Positions 1-12,192 of a stretch of 64,000 bases of DNA are shown piece by piece. The notes below the pieces were generated by a model, which saw only the letters and a program-made list of their open reading frames with translations, was not told the DNA's origin and ran no database searches. The position numbers were made by a program, and so were the translations under genes. Source of the DNA: JAPULR01 sp965238215 (GTDB lineage: Bacteria > Chloroflexota > Dehalococcoidia > Lucifugimonadales > GCA-2712585); the NCBI GenBank assembly GCA_965238215.1, contig OZ250180.1, positions 1,116,001 to 1,180,000 on the forward strand, written 5' to 3'. Numbering within the stretch: position 1 is the stretch's first letter; every line of letters begins with the position of its first letter.

Positions 1-43
1 CCGCCAGAAGCGGCGGAACCGCCAAGGGCAGCGCGTACTTCAT
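1..43 (-). CDS. 5' end of a membrane-protein gene, possibly plsY (partial, runs off window)
   Basis: An ATG at 43-41 overlaps the TGA stop of der (42-40) in an ATGA junction, so this gene is translationally coupled to der and leaves the window after 14 codons. The visible residues MKYALPLAVPPLLA form the start of a hydrophobic segment. der followed by plsY (acyl-phosphate glycerol-3-phosphate acyltransferase, a membrane protein) is a common bacterial order, which is the only reason for that suggestion. The identity cannot be proven from 14 residues. Confidence 0.45.
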   Translation of the reverse strand, partial: MKYALPLAVPPLLA

Positions 44-1416
44 CTAGACCTCTTGCTACGCTTGAATACCAGCCTCAGATGGGTTTGTCGAAAGTCGAAG
101 GCAGCCCTTATCCGGTTCTCAAGGTACCGACGATACGAGAAATGGATCTTAGTGTCGTTGACGTTCAATACAAAAGTCGGAGGGTTCACTCCGACCTGCC
201 GAACGTTTCGAATGGCCACTCGACGCCTGCCCATTGAAGCCGGCGGCTGGTTGGCCATAGCGTCCAGAAGCACCCGCTGAAGCTTTCCGTGGGGTACCAC
301 TCGCTGTCGCTCCTGGTGGACGTCCAGGGCAAGCCGCAGCAGATCGTCGATTCCCTCCTCATTCAGAGCCGACGTGAATACGATAGGTACGTAGGGCATG
401 AAGTGCAGCCGGCGCCGAACCGTCCAGAGGGCCTCCTCCTGGGCCGTGCCGGTGGGATCATCCACCAGGTCCCACTTGTTTACGACGGCCACAACCCCCT
501 TGAAGCTCTCCGACGCATAGCCGAAGACGTGGGCGTCCTGGGCCGTGGCTAACTCCGAAGCGTCCATGACAAGAAAAGCAACGTCGCAGCGCTGAATGGC
601 ACGAAAGGCCCGCAGCACACTATACCGCTCGATTCCCTGCCGAACCTGCCCCCGACGCCGGATACCCGCCGTATCTATCAGAACCATGGGACGACCCTCA
701 AACTCGAAGCGGGTGTCCAAGCTGTCCCGAGTTGTTCCCGCAATCTCGCTTACAATGGCCCGCTCCTCTCCCAGAATGGCGTTCAACAGCATGGACTTGC
801 CCACGTTGGTCCGCCCCAAGATGGCGACGCGTGGGACGCCAACTTCCTCCTCTTCCGGCTCTTGCGGGGGAAGAAGCGCGGCCGTCCTGTCCATAAGGTC
901 GTGGATGCCCAGATTATGGTAGGCGCTGACGTATAAGGGCTCGTCCAATCCCAAGCCGTAGAACTCCGCCGCCGAAAGCTCACGCTTCTGATTGTCTACC
1001 TTGTTAACGATTGTTATGGCAGGCTTCTCGCGGCGGCGAATCTGCAAGGCTATCTCCTGGTCAACCGGGTTAATTCCCGCCGCACCGTCTACCAGGAAGA
1101 ACAGCAGGTCCGCATCCTCGATGGCCGTTTCGACCTGGGCCCGCACCTTACCCTTGAGGGGGTCTTCGCCCGGAGGTTCGAGCCCACCCGTGTCCACCAA
1201 CGTGAAAGACAGGTCGTCCCACTCCACCTGCCCGATAATTCTATCGCGGGTGGTGCCGGGAACGTCGGTCACCACCGCCGCCCGGCGGCCCACCAGACGG
1301 TTGAACAGCGTAGACTTGCCGACGTTCGGCCTGCCGATTATGGCTACAAGCGGTTTAGTCATCATATTAGTTCCAAGGGGGCCCGGCGGACTTTCAGCAT
1401 TTGAGTTAGTCTCCAT
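40..1416 (-). CDS. der: Ribosome assembly GTPase Der (EngA)
   Basis: Essential double-GTPase that acts in maturation of the 50S ribosomal subunit. Two tandem G domains are visible: the first P-loop GRPNVGKS at residues 28-35 with DTGG and NKVD motifs, the second P-loop GRTNVGKS near residue 203 with DTAG and NKWD. A C-terminal KH-like domain ends in a basic tail (KRSKRSR). The length of 458 residues is near the usual 440-490. The start used here overlaps the end of argF by 11 bases; a second possible start is the Met at residue 19 (1362), just before TKPLVAIIG, which would remove a weakly conserved leader. The gene lies between argF and a coupled downstream gene on the same strand. Confidence 0.97.
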   Translation of the reverse strand: METNSNAESPPGPLGTNMMTKPLVAIIGRPNVGKSTLFNRLVGRRAAVVTDVPGTTRDRIIGQVEWDDLSFTLVDTGGLEPPGEDPLKGKVRAQVETAIEDADLLFFLVDGAAGINPVDQEIALQIRRREKPAITIVNKVDNQKRELSAAEFYGLGLDEPLYVSAYHNLGIHDLMDRTAALLPPQEPEEEEVGVPRVAILGRTNVGKSMLLNAILGEERAIVSEIAGTTRDSLDTRFEFEGRPMVLIDTAGIRRRGQVRQGIERYSVLRAFRAIQRCDVAFLVMDASELATAQDAHVFGYASESFKGVVAVVNKWDLVDDPTGTAQEEALWTVRRRLHFMPYVPIVFTSALNEEGIDDLLRLALDVHQERQRVVPHGKLQRVLLDAMANQPPASMGRRRVAIRNVRQVGVNPPTFVLNVNDTKIHFSYRRYLENRIRAAFDFRQTHLRLVFKRSKRSR

Positions 1417-2329
1417 GGCGGTTGAGATATTCTAGGAGCGACTTTTGCGCGTGGAGACGATTTTCCGCCTGGTCAAATACTACCGACTGCGGGTGATCCA
1501 GCATGCCTGGCGGCACTTCCTCGCCGTAGTGGGCGGGCATGTCGTGCATGAAGATGGCATCGGGGCGAGCCAGCGACAGGAGTTCCGGGGTTACGGTGTA
1601 TCCTCGAAAATCCGACAGCCGGGCGGCTCGATCCTGTTCGTCCCCCATGCTGATCCAAACGTCCGTATAGACCACGTCGGCGTCCACCACGGCCTCTCCC
1701 GGCTCCGTGAGCATGAGCGGCGGCGGCGCGCCGGCCTCAGCCGCCCGTACAGCCGCTTCCTCCAAGCTTGCCCGGTCCAAATGATACCCCGGCGGCGATG
1801 CTATGACGAAGCTGCCGCCGACTGAGGCAACGCCCAAGGCCAGGCTCCTCGCCACGTTGTTCCCGTCGCCGACAAAGGCCACCCGAAGTCCTTCGAGCCG
1901 TCCTTTCACCTCTCTCATGGTCTGCAAATCCGCCAAGGTCTGGCACGGGTGCTCCCAATCCGACAAGGCGTTCACGACCATTACCGAGGCGTTGGAGGCA
2001 AACTCTTCCAATGCAGTATGGGAGTTCACCCGGGCGACTATGCCATCCACGTAGCGCGAAAGCACCTTCGCAACGTCGGACACCGGCTCCCGAACGCCCA
2101 GTCCCACTTCCTGGCCGCCGGTGTAGAAGCAGTGACCGCCCAGCTGGTGAATGCCTACCTCAAAGCTTCCTCGCGTACGCAGGGAAGGCTTCTCAAACAG
2201 CAAGGCTACGGTACGGTCTGCCAGGGCCTTCGACGCTTCGCCCTTCTTCATGGCAGTAGCCCTTTCGACGACGGCGAGTATCTCCGACGAGTTAAGGTCT
2301 GTGACGGATAGAAATCTTGGCGGGTTCAT
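1406..2329 (-). CDS. argF: Ornithine carbamoyltransferase-type enzyme
   Basis: Transfers the carbamoyl group of carbamoyl phosphate to ornithine, giving citrulline in arginine biosynthesis; cytoplasmic, normally trimeric. The carbamoyl-phosphate loop reads S-L-R-T-R and the HPCQ motif is intact (EHPCQTLAD). The start at 2329 is chosen because TAGGAGG ends 4 bases upstream; a frame-open extension to 2377 has no such site. Oddity: the C-terminal ornithine-site motif, normally H-C-L-P-A-H, reads H-D-M-P-A-H, so the usual active-site cysteine is Asp. The remaining C-terminal signature (ENRLHAQK) is normal. The substrate may therefore be ornithine with an altered site or a related amine. It heads an argF-der operon, apart from the main arg cluster at 53-62 kb. 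Confidence 0.85.
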   Translation of the reverse strand: MNPPRFLSVTDLNSSEILAVVERATAMKKGEASKALADRTVALLFEKPSLRTRGSFEVGIHQLGGHCFYTGGQEVGLGVREPVSDVAKVLSRYVDGIVARVNSHTALEEFASNASVMVVNALSDWEHPCQTLADLQTMREVKGRLEGLRVAFVGDGNNVARSLALGVASVGGSFVIASPPGYHLDRASLEEAAVRAAEAGAPPPLMLTEPGEAVVDADVVYTDVWISMGDEQDRAARLSDFRGYTVTPELLSLARPDAIFMHDMPAHYGEEVPPGMLDHPQSVVFDQAENRLHAQKSLLEYLNRHGD

Positions 2330-2400
2330 CTGCCCTCCTAGGCAGAAATGATATCTCAATGGGCGGATGGCATTCAACTAGGGCTAGCGATTTGCCCTGT

Positions 2401-3009
2401 TCATATCAACGGCACGTGCGGCGCCGCGCTCTCTGGCATCAAACCAGTGGTTCTGGGGTTGTCGGAAACCTCTATCTGACGACGATAGGCCGCAAACCCG
2501 GACCGGATGTAGAAGTCCACTGCACTTGGGTGGTCAAAGGTACAGGTATGCAGCCATAGCCTCCGGATGGGACGCGACCAGGCGATTTGCAACGTCTGGT
2601 TCATCATCCACCGGCCAGCCCCTTGGCCGATCATCTCTGAGGTCAACCCGAAGAATCTAATCTCACATTCTCCCTCAAATCGAAAGTCGAGTTCCGCCAG
2701 ACCTCGCATGTCACCACAGGCGTTGAACACGTAGGTCTCGTAGAGAGGATGGTTGAGAATTTCGCCAAGCTCGACATCGTTTAACTGCAGCCGCGAAAAC
2801 CAGAGCCATTCCTGGCCAATTCGTCGGAACAGGGCACGGTAGTCTTGCAGGTTGGGGAACTCGGTTTTTTCCAGACCCCATGAAACTTCCGAGGGTTCCG
2901 TACGGGCCGTCGGACGTTGGCACATCTGCAAGTACGTTACGACAGCGGCAATCCTGCCGCGGGGAATGTCGAAGAAACCGTTGGTGATGTTCATCGTGTG
3001 GCAGTTCAA
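2401..3009 (-). CDS. GNAT-family N-acetyltransferase
   Basis: Predicted acetyl-CoA-dependent acyltransferase. The C-terminal half carries the acetyl-CoA-binding motif G-Q-G-A-G-R followed by a helix, then a strand ending H-T-C-T-F-D-H and the typical 'A-V-D-F-Y-I-R-S-G-F' GNAT ending. The N-terminal 100 residues ('IAAVVTYLQM', 'WLWFSRLQL') are less characteristic. Substrate cannot be inferred. The first Met of this frame lies deep in the domain and has no clear ribosome site; an upstream 26-codon segment in another frame (3020-3100) with a good SD looks like the real N-terminus, so the gene may carry a frameshift. Separated from argF by only about 70 bases. Confidence 0.75.
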   Translation of the reverse strand: MNCHTMNITNGFFDIPRGRIAAVVTYLQMCQRPTARTEPSEVSWGLEKTEFPNLQDYRALFRRIGQEWLWFSRLQLNDVELGEILNHPLYETYVFNACGDMRGLAELDFRFEGECEIRFFGLTSEMIGQGAGRWMMNQTLQIAWSRPIRRLWLHTCTFDHPSAVDFYIRSGFAAYRRQIEVSDNPRTTGLMPESAAPHVPLI

Positions 3010-3019
3010 ACGGCCAAAT

Positions 3020-3100
3020 CTACGGCAGGGAGCAGTAGATTTCCAGTCTGTGGAGAAGCCTCACCAGCAACGCGCGTCCCTGCTCAAGTTCGAAGCCCAT
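3020..3100 (-). pseudogene. Possible frameshifted N-terminus of the adjacent GNAT gene
   Basis: A short frame beginning ATG at 3100, preceded by GGAG 8-9 bases upstream, encodes MGFELEQGRALLVRLLHRLE followed by IYCSLP and a TAG. One base of shift at that point enters the frame of the acetyltransferase (RRFGRLNCHTMNITNG). The leucine/arginine-rich helix pattern looks coding. Either a true indel or a sequencing error would explain it; alternatively this is an unrelated short open frame. Confidence 0.4.
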
Positions 3101-3182
3101 ACGGTAGTCTCCAATTCAGATGCGGAGGGAGTTATCATGGCGATATTATACACCCGCCCCTATTTCCCCTGCACCGCTGCGG

Positions 3183-3614
3183 TCAAGTCTCCCAGCGTGT
3201 CTGAGTCTGCAGGAATGCTCCTTCCAGCCATGCATGTCCTAGCTTGATACGCAACACGTACAACCAGGCTTTGACGTCAAGGGGCTGAACGCCCAGCAAA
3301 TCGAAAGGCTGGCCGGTTTGTGGGTCGATGTATTTCTCTCGAAAGGCGTCCACGACGCCTTTGGGGGCATCTGCTATGGCCAATCGCTCGACGATACTCT
3401 CGACGATGGCCACGTCATCGGCGCTTTCGTGGTGAACAATGGCATAGGGCTGATGACGCAGGTTACGAGACTTCTGTCCCATAGTACCGAACCAAAACTC
3501 ATTTCCTATCACGACGCCGTATACGGGCATCGAGTGGGGCCGACCGTCGGGGCGGATAGTCGCAAGCCAGTACGACATTGCGGCGCGAAGCCTAGAGAGG
3601 GCACGCTCCTTCAT
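3183..3614 (-). CDS. Pyridoxamine 5'-phosphate oxidase-like, probably F420-type PPOX protein
   Basis: Split-barrel flavin/F420-binding fold. The segment W-L-A-T-I-R-P-D-G-R-P-H-S-M-P-V is the characteristic first strand pair, followed by F-W-F-G-T and K-S-R-N-L-R, which is common in deazaflavin (F420)-dependent or F420-binding members of this superfamily. About 143 residues from the Met at 3614. An extended frame reaches 3692 but its first 26 residues are low in hydrophobicity pattern and overlap no recognised domain; no convincing ribosome site was found for either start. A downstream F420:NADP reductase gene (63 kb) supports F420 use in this organism. The reaction is unknown. Confidence 0.75.
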   Translation of the reverse strand: MKERALSRLRAAMSYWLATIRPDGRPHSMPVYGVVIGNEFWFGTMGQKSRNLRHQPYAIVHHESADDVAIVESIVERLAIADAPKGVVDAFREKYIDPQTGQPFDLLGVQPLDVKAWLYVLRIKLGHAWLEGAFLQTQTRWET

Positions 3615-3699
3615 GTGGCCAGCAGACGCCACCGCGGTTGCTCCTCGATGACATGCAAACCCCGAATCACGGGGCACTGTCTGAAACCTCATTAGGAGA

Positions 3700-3776
3700 T
3701 GGTGGGCGGTAGTGGACTTGAACCACTGACCTCTGCGATGTCAACGCAGTACTCTAACCAACTGAGCTAACCGCCC
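3700..3776 (-). tRNA. tRNA-Val (GAC)
   Basis: The minus strand folds as a full cloverleaf: acceptor GGGCGGT/ACCGCCC, D arm GCTC...GAGT, anticodon stem CTGCG/CGCAG around loop TTGACAT (anticodon GAC), T arm with GGTTCAAGTCC-type loop. The CCA end is encoded at 3702-3700. Confidence 0.95.
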
Positions 3777-3886
3777 ACGGTAGGATCCGGAGGGAATCGT
3801 TGGGGATTTAAAGACACACCGACGTCCCATTGCCGGTTAGTTTAGCCAGTAGGTTTAAGTAGCGTCAAGGGGAGAGGCGTGGAGAA

Positions 3887-3920
3887 GGCAAAGGGGCCGC
3901 GGTGTTGCGGCCCCTTTGCC
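3887..3920 (-). terminator. Intrinsic terminator after rpoC
   Basis: A perfect 14-bp inverted repeat (3887-3900 and 3907-3920, arms GGCAAAGGGGCCGC) with a 6-base loop lies 31 bases beyond the rpoC stop. On the minus strand the T-tract is poor (TTCTCC); on the plus strand TTTCTT follows. It most likely ends the rpoBC transcript. Confidence 0.8.
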
Positions 3921-3950
3921 TTTCTTGCGTTGCTGCCAACGGTGTCAAGG

Positions 3951-6900
3951 TTAGTCTATGACCGGGTTGTCTACTTCCACATCGGCATGGACGTTACCGA
4001 GGTCCTCCAGGCTGTCGGGCAACGGGTTCGTGAATTCCTTGATGAGCTCACTGTCCAGGATTTCGTCGCTGGTCCCTTCAAGGATAAGATCGTCGCCCAG
4101 CATGTACTGTTCCTCCACAGTGGGGAGTTCGGCGTCAACGCGGGCGGGGATGAGGCGCCCGATGATGACGTTCTCCTTGAGGCCGAGGAGATGATCCACG
4201 CCGCCGCTAGCGGCGGCTTCGGTAAGAACACGGGTAGTCTCCTGGAAGGAAGCAGCGGCAAGGAAGCTATCGGTGAGGAGGGAGGAGCGGGTGACTCCGA
4301 GGAGAACGGGTTTGGCGGTAGCCGGTTCGCCACCCTCCGCGAGAACCTGGGCATTCTTGGCCTGGAAGTCGAAGAGATCTATGGACTGGCCAGGTATGTA
4401 TTCGGCGTCACCGGCGGAGTCCACCTGAACTCTACGCAGCATCTGGCGCGCCACGACTTCTATATGCTTGTTGTGAATGGACACCCCCTGGGAGCGATAG
4501 ACCCTCTGCACCTCGTCCACCAAGTAGGATTGCACGTCTTCCTTGCCCTTGATTCGGAGGATGTCATGGGGGTTCAGAGGGCCTGCGGTGAGGGCGGCGC
4601 CAGCCTTGACTTCATCCCCGTCTCTGACTAGGAGCAGGGCCGAGACGGCGACGTGGTGTTCGCGCTCTTCGGTATCTGCCCAGGTGATTGAGAGGCCGCC
4701 GGTCGGCTGAATTTCAACGGTACCGCCCACGTTGGCGACTACGGCGTCTTCAGGGGTTACAGCCTTCTTCTTGCCTCGTTTCTTTGGCAGTTCGGTGCCT
4801 TGGGGCAGGGCGAGTATCTTGCCGGCCTCAACTTCTTCGCCGTCTTTGACATGGAGTTCGGCGTCGAGGGGGAGATAGTAATCTTCCCGATATTCCTCCC
4901 GGCTGGTGATCTTGACCCGGCGGCCCTGGACATCCTCTTCCACGATAATGGCGCCGTCGATATCGGAGAGGATGGATGAACCCTTGGGTACGCGTGCTTC
5001 GAAGAGCTCTTCGACTCTGGGCAAACCGCTGGTAATGTCTTGACCAGCGACGCCTCCAGTGTGGAAGGTCCTCATGGTAAGCTGGGTACCGGGTTCGCCG
5101 ATGCTCTGGGCGGCGATGATGCCCACGGCTTCGCCCATTTTGACCATGCGACCGGTGGCGGGGCTGCGTCCGTAGCACATGCGGCAGAGGCCCCGGTGGG
5201 CTTGGCAGGTGAGGGGCGATCGGATGAAGAGGTTGGTCACACCGGCGGATGCGATGGTGTTGAAGGCCTCCTCGCCGATTTCCTGATTGCGGTCAATGAG
5301 GATCTCACCGGTCTTGGGGTCGGCCACGGAGGCGGCGGTTAGCTGCCCCATGGCTCGCTCGGCCTGGGTTGCGACTAGAGGGTCTCCGGTGCCGGGGGCA
5401 AGCCAGATGCCTTCGGTGGAGCCGCAGTCCTCTTCCAGGATTATCACGTCCTGGCAAACGTCCGTCAGACGGCGGGTCAGGTAGCCGGAGTCGGCGGTAC
5501 GGAGGGCGGTATCGGCCAGGCCCTTGCGGGCACCGTGGGTGGAGATGAAGTATTCCAGGGCGGTAAGACCCTCGCGGAAACTGGACTTGATGGGCAGGTC
5601 GATGATGCGGCCCTTGGGGTTGCTCATGAGGCCACGCATGCCAGCCATCTGCTTGATCTGAGCGATGTTTCCCTTGGCGCCGGAAACGGCCATGACGGCG
5701 ATTCCACCGTAGCTGTCCAACTCATCCTTGACGATGACCTCCATGGCATCGCTGGCCTCCGTCCAAGCGTTGACGGTGTGGGTATAGCGTTCCTCCTCAG
5801 TCATTAGGCCCAGCATGTAATCGTCTTCGAAGGACTTCACGAGCTCGTTGGCCTGCTCTATGACTTCTTGCTTGCGGGAGGACACCTGAATATCGTTTAT
5901 GGCGATGGTAATGCCAGAGACAGTGGCGTAGTGGAAGCCGAGGGTCTTTATCCGGTCCAGCACCTGGGCCGTCTCACGGTTACCCAGCAGCCGGTAGCAC
6001 TCGCCGGTGAGGTCTTTGAGGGTGCCTTTATCCATGATCTCGTTCTTGAATTCTATTTCGTCGGGAAGGACTTCGTTGAAGATGATGCGGCCCACGGAGG
6101 TCTTGAGAGGGCCTTCGGTTTTTTCGAGGCGCCAGATTTCGATTTCCGCCTGGATGTCCACGTATCCGGCGTCGTGGGCGATGAGGGCCTCCTCGGAGCT
6201 GAGGAAGCGGCGACCGGAACCGGTTACGTTCTCCCGGATGTCGGTAAGGTAGAAGCAGCCCAACACCATGTCGAGGGTGGGGGCTACCAGGGGCTCACCG
6301 GAGGCGGGGGAGAGCATGTTGTTGACGCTGAGCATGGTCTCCTTGGCCTCCAGGACGGCCATGCGGGAGAGAGGAACGTGGACGGCCATCTGGTCTCCAT
6401 CGAAGTCGGCGTTGAAGGCGGGACAGACGAGGGGGTGGATCTGGATGGCGCTGCCCTCAATGAGGACGGGCATAAAGGCTTGAATGCCCAGACGGTGGAG
6501 GGTGGGAGCGCGGTTGATGAGGACCGGGCGCTCCTTGATGACCTCTTCCAGGATGTCCCAAACCTCGCCGCGGGCGCTCTCCACCATCCGCTTGGCGCTC
6601 TTGATGTTGGGGGAGATGCCCAGGAGCACCAGGCGGTGCATAACGAAGGGTTTAAAGAGTTCCAGAGCCATCCGCTTGGGGAGGCCGCATTGGTGGAGTT
6701 CGAGGTCCGGCCCTGAGACGATGACTGAGCGGCCAGAGTAATCGACCCGCTTGCCGAGGAGGTTCTGGCGGAAGCGGCCCTGCTTGCCCCGGAGGAGGTC
6801 CGAAAGGGACTTAAGCTTGTGGTTGTGGCTGCCCGAGATGGGCCGGCCGCGGCGGCCGTTGTCTATGAGGGCGTCCACGGCCTCCTGCAGCATTCGCTTT

Positions 6901-8030
6901 TCGTTACGGATGATGATTTCCGGCGCGCCAAGTTCCATGAGGCGCTTGAGCCGGTTGTTGCGGTTGATAACACGACGGTAAAGATCGTTGAGGTCGCTGG
7001 TGGCGAAGCGGCCACCGTCCAACTGCACCATGGGGCGCAGCTCGGGCGGCAGGACAGGGAGGACCTTGAGGACGAGCCATTCGATCTTGTTGCCGCTCTT
7101 GCGGAAGGCCTCAACGACGCGGAGGCGCTTGATGGCCTTCTTGCGGCGCTGGCCGGAGGTTGACTGCATCTCTTCCAGCAGTGTCTCCCGCAATTCTTCC
7201 AAGTCCATCTCTCTAAGGATATCCAGGACTGCTTCCGCGCCCATTCGGGCGACGAAGACGTGGCCGAAGCGGCCGTTGAGTTCCCGGAAACGGGTTTCCG
7301 TAACGAGCATCATAGGTCTGATACTGTCCAGGTCATCAATGGCGGTTTCGTAATCCTCCTCCAGCTGAGAGAGTTCCTTTTCCAGGCTCTCTTCTATTCC
7401 AGCGACCTGCGCCCTCACGCCCACGGCGGTATCTTCGGGAGCTTGGAGGAGCTGGTCGTCGTCTACAGACGTGGATTCAAGGCCGATTAGGGCGGCTATC
7501 CTGTCGTCGGCTGATTGACGAAGGATCTGTTGGTTCTGGTCAAAGGTCTCCTTCTCCAGACGGCGAGCTTCCTCCCGCATCTCCTTGTCTACGGAGATGA
7601 TGACATGTTGGGCGAAGTAGAGGACGCGCTCCAGATTTCGGGGAGAGAGGTCGAGGAGTAATCCTAGCCGGCTAGGGGTGCCTTTACTGAACCATATATG
7701 GGCTACGGGGGCGGCCAACTCTATGTGGCCCATGCGCTCCCGGCGAACCCGAGAGCGTGTAACTTCCACACCGCAACGGTCGCAGATGACGCCACGATAG
7801 CGGATGCGCTTGTACTTGCCGCAGAAGCACTCCCAGTCCTTAGTGGGACCGAATATCCTCTCGCAGAATAGACCGTCCTTCTCAGGGCGGAGGGTGCGGT
7901 AGTTGATGGTCTCCGGCTTGGAAACCTGGCCGTGGGACCAGCTGCGGATCTGTTCCGGTGAGGCGATGGAGATGCGTATAGCGTTAAAGCTGGGAGAGTG
8001 CACCTCGGTTCTATCCATTAGACTAACCAT
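3951..8030 (-). CDS. rpoC: DNA-directed RNA polymerase subunit beta'
   Basis: Largest catalytic subunit of RNA polymerase. The catalytic Mg-binding motif NADFDGDQM is present. The N-terminal zinc-binding region is seen as C-F-C-G ... C-D-R-C-G near residues 68-90, and the second zinc site as C ... C-R-M-C near residue 900. At 1359 residues it is of usual bacterial length without large lineage insertions. Start at 8030 follows GGAAGG; an internal Met at residue 5 is an alternative. It is 89 bases downstream of rpoB, the standard rpoBC order, and ends before a strong hairpin. Confidence 0.99.
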   Translation of the reverse strand: MVSLMDRTEVHSPSFNAIRISIASPEQIRSWSHGQVSKPETINYRTLRPEKDGLFCERIFGPTKDWECFCGKYKRIRYRGVICDRCGVEVTRSRVRRERMGHIELAAPVAHIWFSKGTPSRLGLLLDLSPRNLERVLYFAQHVIISVDKEMREEARRLEKETFDQNQQILRQSADDRIAALIGLESTSVDDDQLLQAPEDTAVGVRAQVAGIEESLEKELSQLEEDYETAIDDLDSIRPMMLVTETRFRELNGRFGHVFVARMGAEAVLDILREMDLEELRETLLEEMQSTSGQRRKKAIKRLRVVEAFRKSGNKIEWLVLKVLPVLPPELRPMVQLDGGRFATSDLNDLYRRVINRNNRLKRLMELGAPEIIIRNEKRMLQEAVDALIDNGRRGRPISGSHNHKLKSLSDLLRGKQGRFRQNLLGKRVDYSGRSVIVSGPDLELHQCGLPKRMALELFKPFVMHRLVLLGISPNIKSAKRMVESARGEVWDILEEVIKERPVLINRAPTLHRLGIQAFMPVLIEGSAIQIHPLVCPAFNADFDGDQMAVHVPLSRMAVLEAKETMLSVNNMLSPASGEPLVAPTLDMVLGCFYLTDIRENVTGSGRRFLSSEEALIAHDAGYVDIQAEIEIWRLEKTEGPLKTSVGRIIFNEVLPDEIEFKNEIMDKGTLKDLTGECYRLLGNRETAQVLDRIKTLGFHYATVSGITIAINDIQVSSRKQEVIEQANELVKSFEDDYMLGLMTEEERYTHTVNAWTEASDAMEVIVKDELDSYGGIAVMAVSGAKGNIAQIKQMAGMRGLMSNPKGRIIDLPIKSSFREGLTALEYFISTHGARKGLADTALRTADSGYLTRRLTDVCQDVIILEEDCGSTEGIWLAPGTGDPLVATQAERAMGQLTAASVADPKTGEILIDRNQEIGEEAFNTIASAGVTNLFIRSPLTCQAHRGLCRMCYGRSPATGRMVKMGEAVGIIAAQSIGEPGTQLTMRTFHTGGVAGQDITSGLPRVEELFEARVPKGSSILSDIDGAIIVEEDVQGRRVKITSREEYREDYYLPLDAELHVKDGEEVEAGKILALPQGTELPKKRGKKKAVTPEDAVVANVGGTVEIQPTGGLSITWADTEEREHHVAVSALLLVRDGDEVKAGAALTAGPLNPHDILRIKGKEDVQSYLVDEVQRVYRSQGVSIHNKHIEVVARQMLRRVQVDSAGDAEYIPGQSIDLFDFQAKNAQVLAEGGEPATAKPVLLGVTRSSLLTDSFLAAASFQETTRVLTEAAASGGVDHLLGLKENVIIGRLIPARVDAELPTVEEQYMLGDDLILEGTSDEILDSELIKEFTNPLPDSLEDLGNVHADVEVDNPVID

Positions 8031-8119
8031 CTATTATTCCGCCTTCCAATTGGGTTCCTTGGGGATCTGAGGGTTGGTAGCTGGGCCAGTATGGGGCGCC
8101 TTGCTCAACCAATCAGGGT

Positions 8120-11962
<3,843 letters not shown>

Positions 11963-12083
11963 ATACGTTCCTCCTAGAATTGAGATGGTGACAGGAAAAG
12001 AGGCGCGACGAGGGCTGGGGAAGCGCTAGGGAGCTCAGAAGGAAAGGGGCTTATACTCAAATAAGACAAAGCAAGCACCCTAT

Positions 12084-12111
12084 ATCATAGCATAAGGTGT
12101 CGCTTTGTCAA
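12084..12111 (-). promoter_or_regulatory. Extended -10 promoter of rpoBC
   Basis: On the minus strand TTGACA (12111-12106) is followed by a 16-base spacer and TATGAT (12089-12084) with a TGC directly before the -10. This is close to the sigma-70 consensus and predicts a start near 12076, about 114 bases upstream of the rpoB ATG. Confidence 0.8.
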
Positions 12112-12192
12112 GGATTTTGCCGGTAAATTGCAAGGAGTCGCATTATAACGCACGAGCGAGCTTAGGTCTAGAGGCTAACGCGCCAAAAATAC

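Noticed and set aside
3951..4631. Plus-strand frame from 3879 opposite the rpoC 3' end
   Set aside because: Begins inside the terminator hairpin and is antisense to rpoC.
5868..6716. 282-residue plus-strand open frame opposite rpoC
   Set aside because: Exact antisense of a conserved rpoC segment; composition is that of the complement (Gly/Val/Glu-rich) with no domain or RBS.
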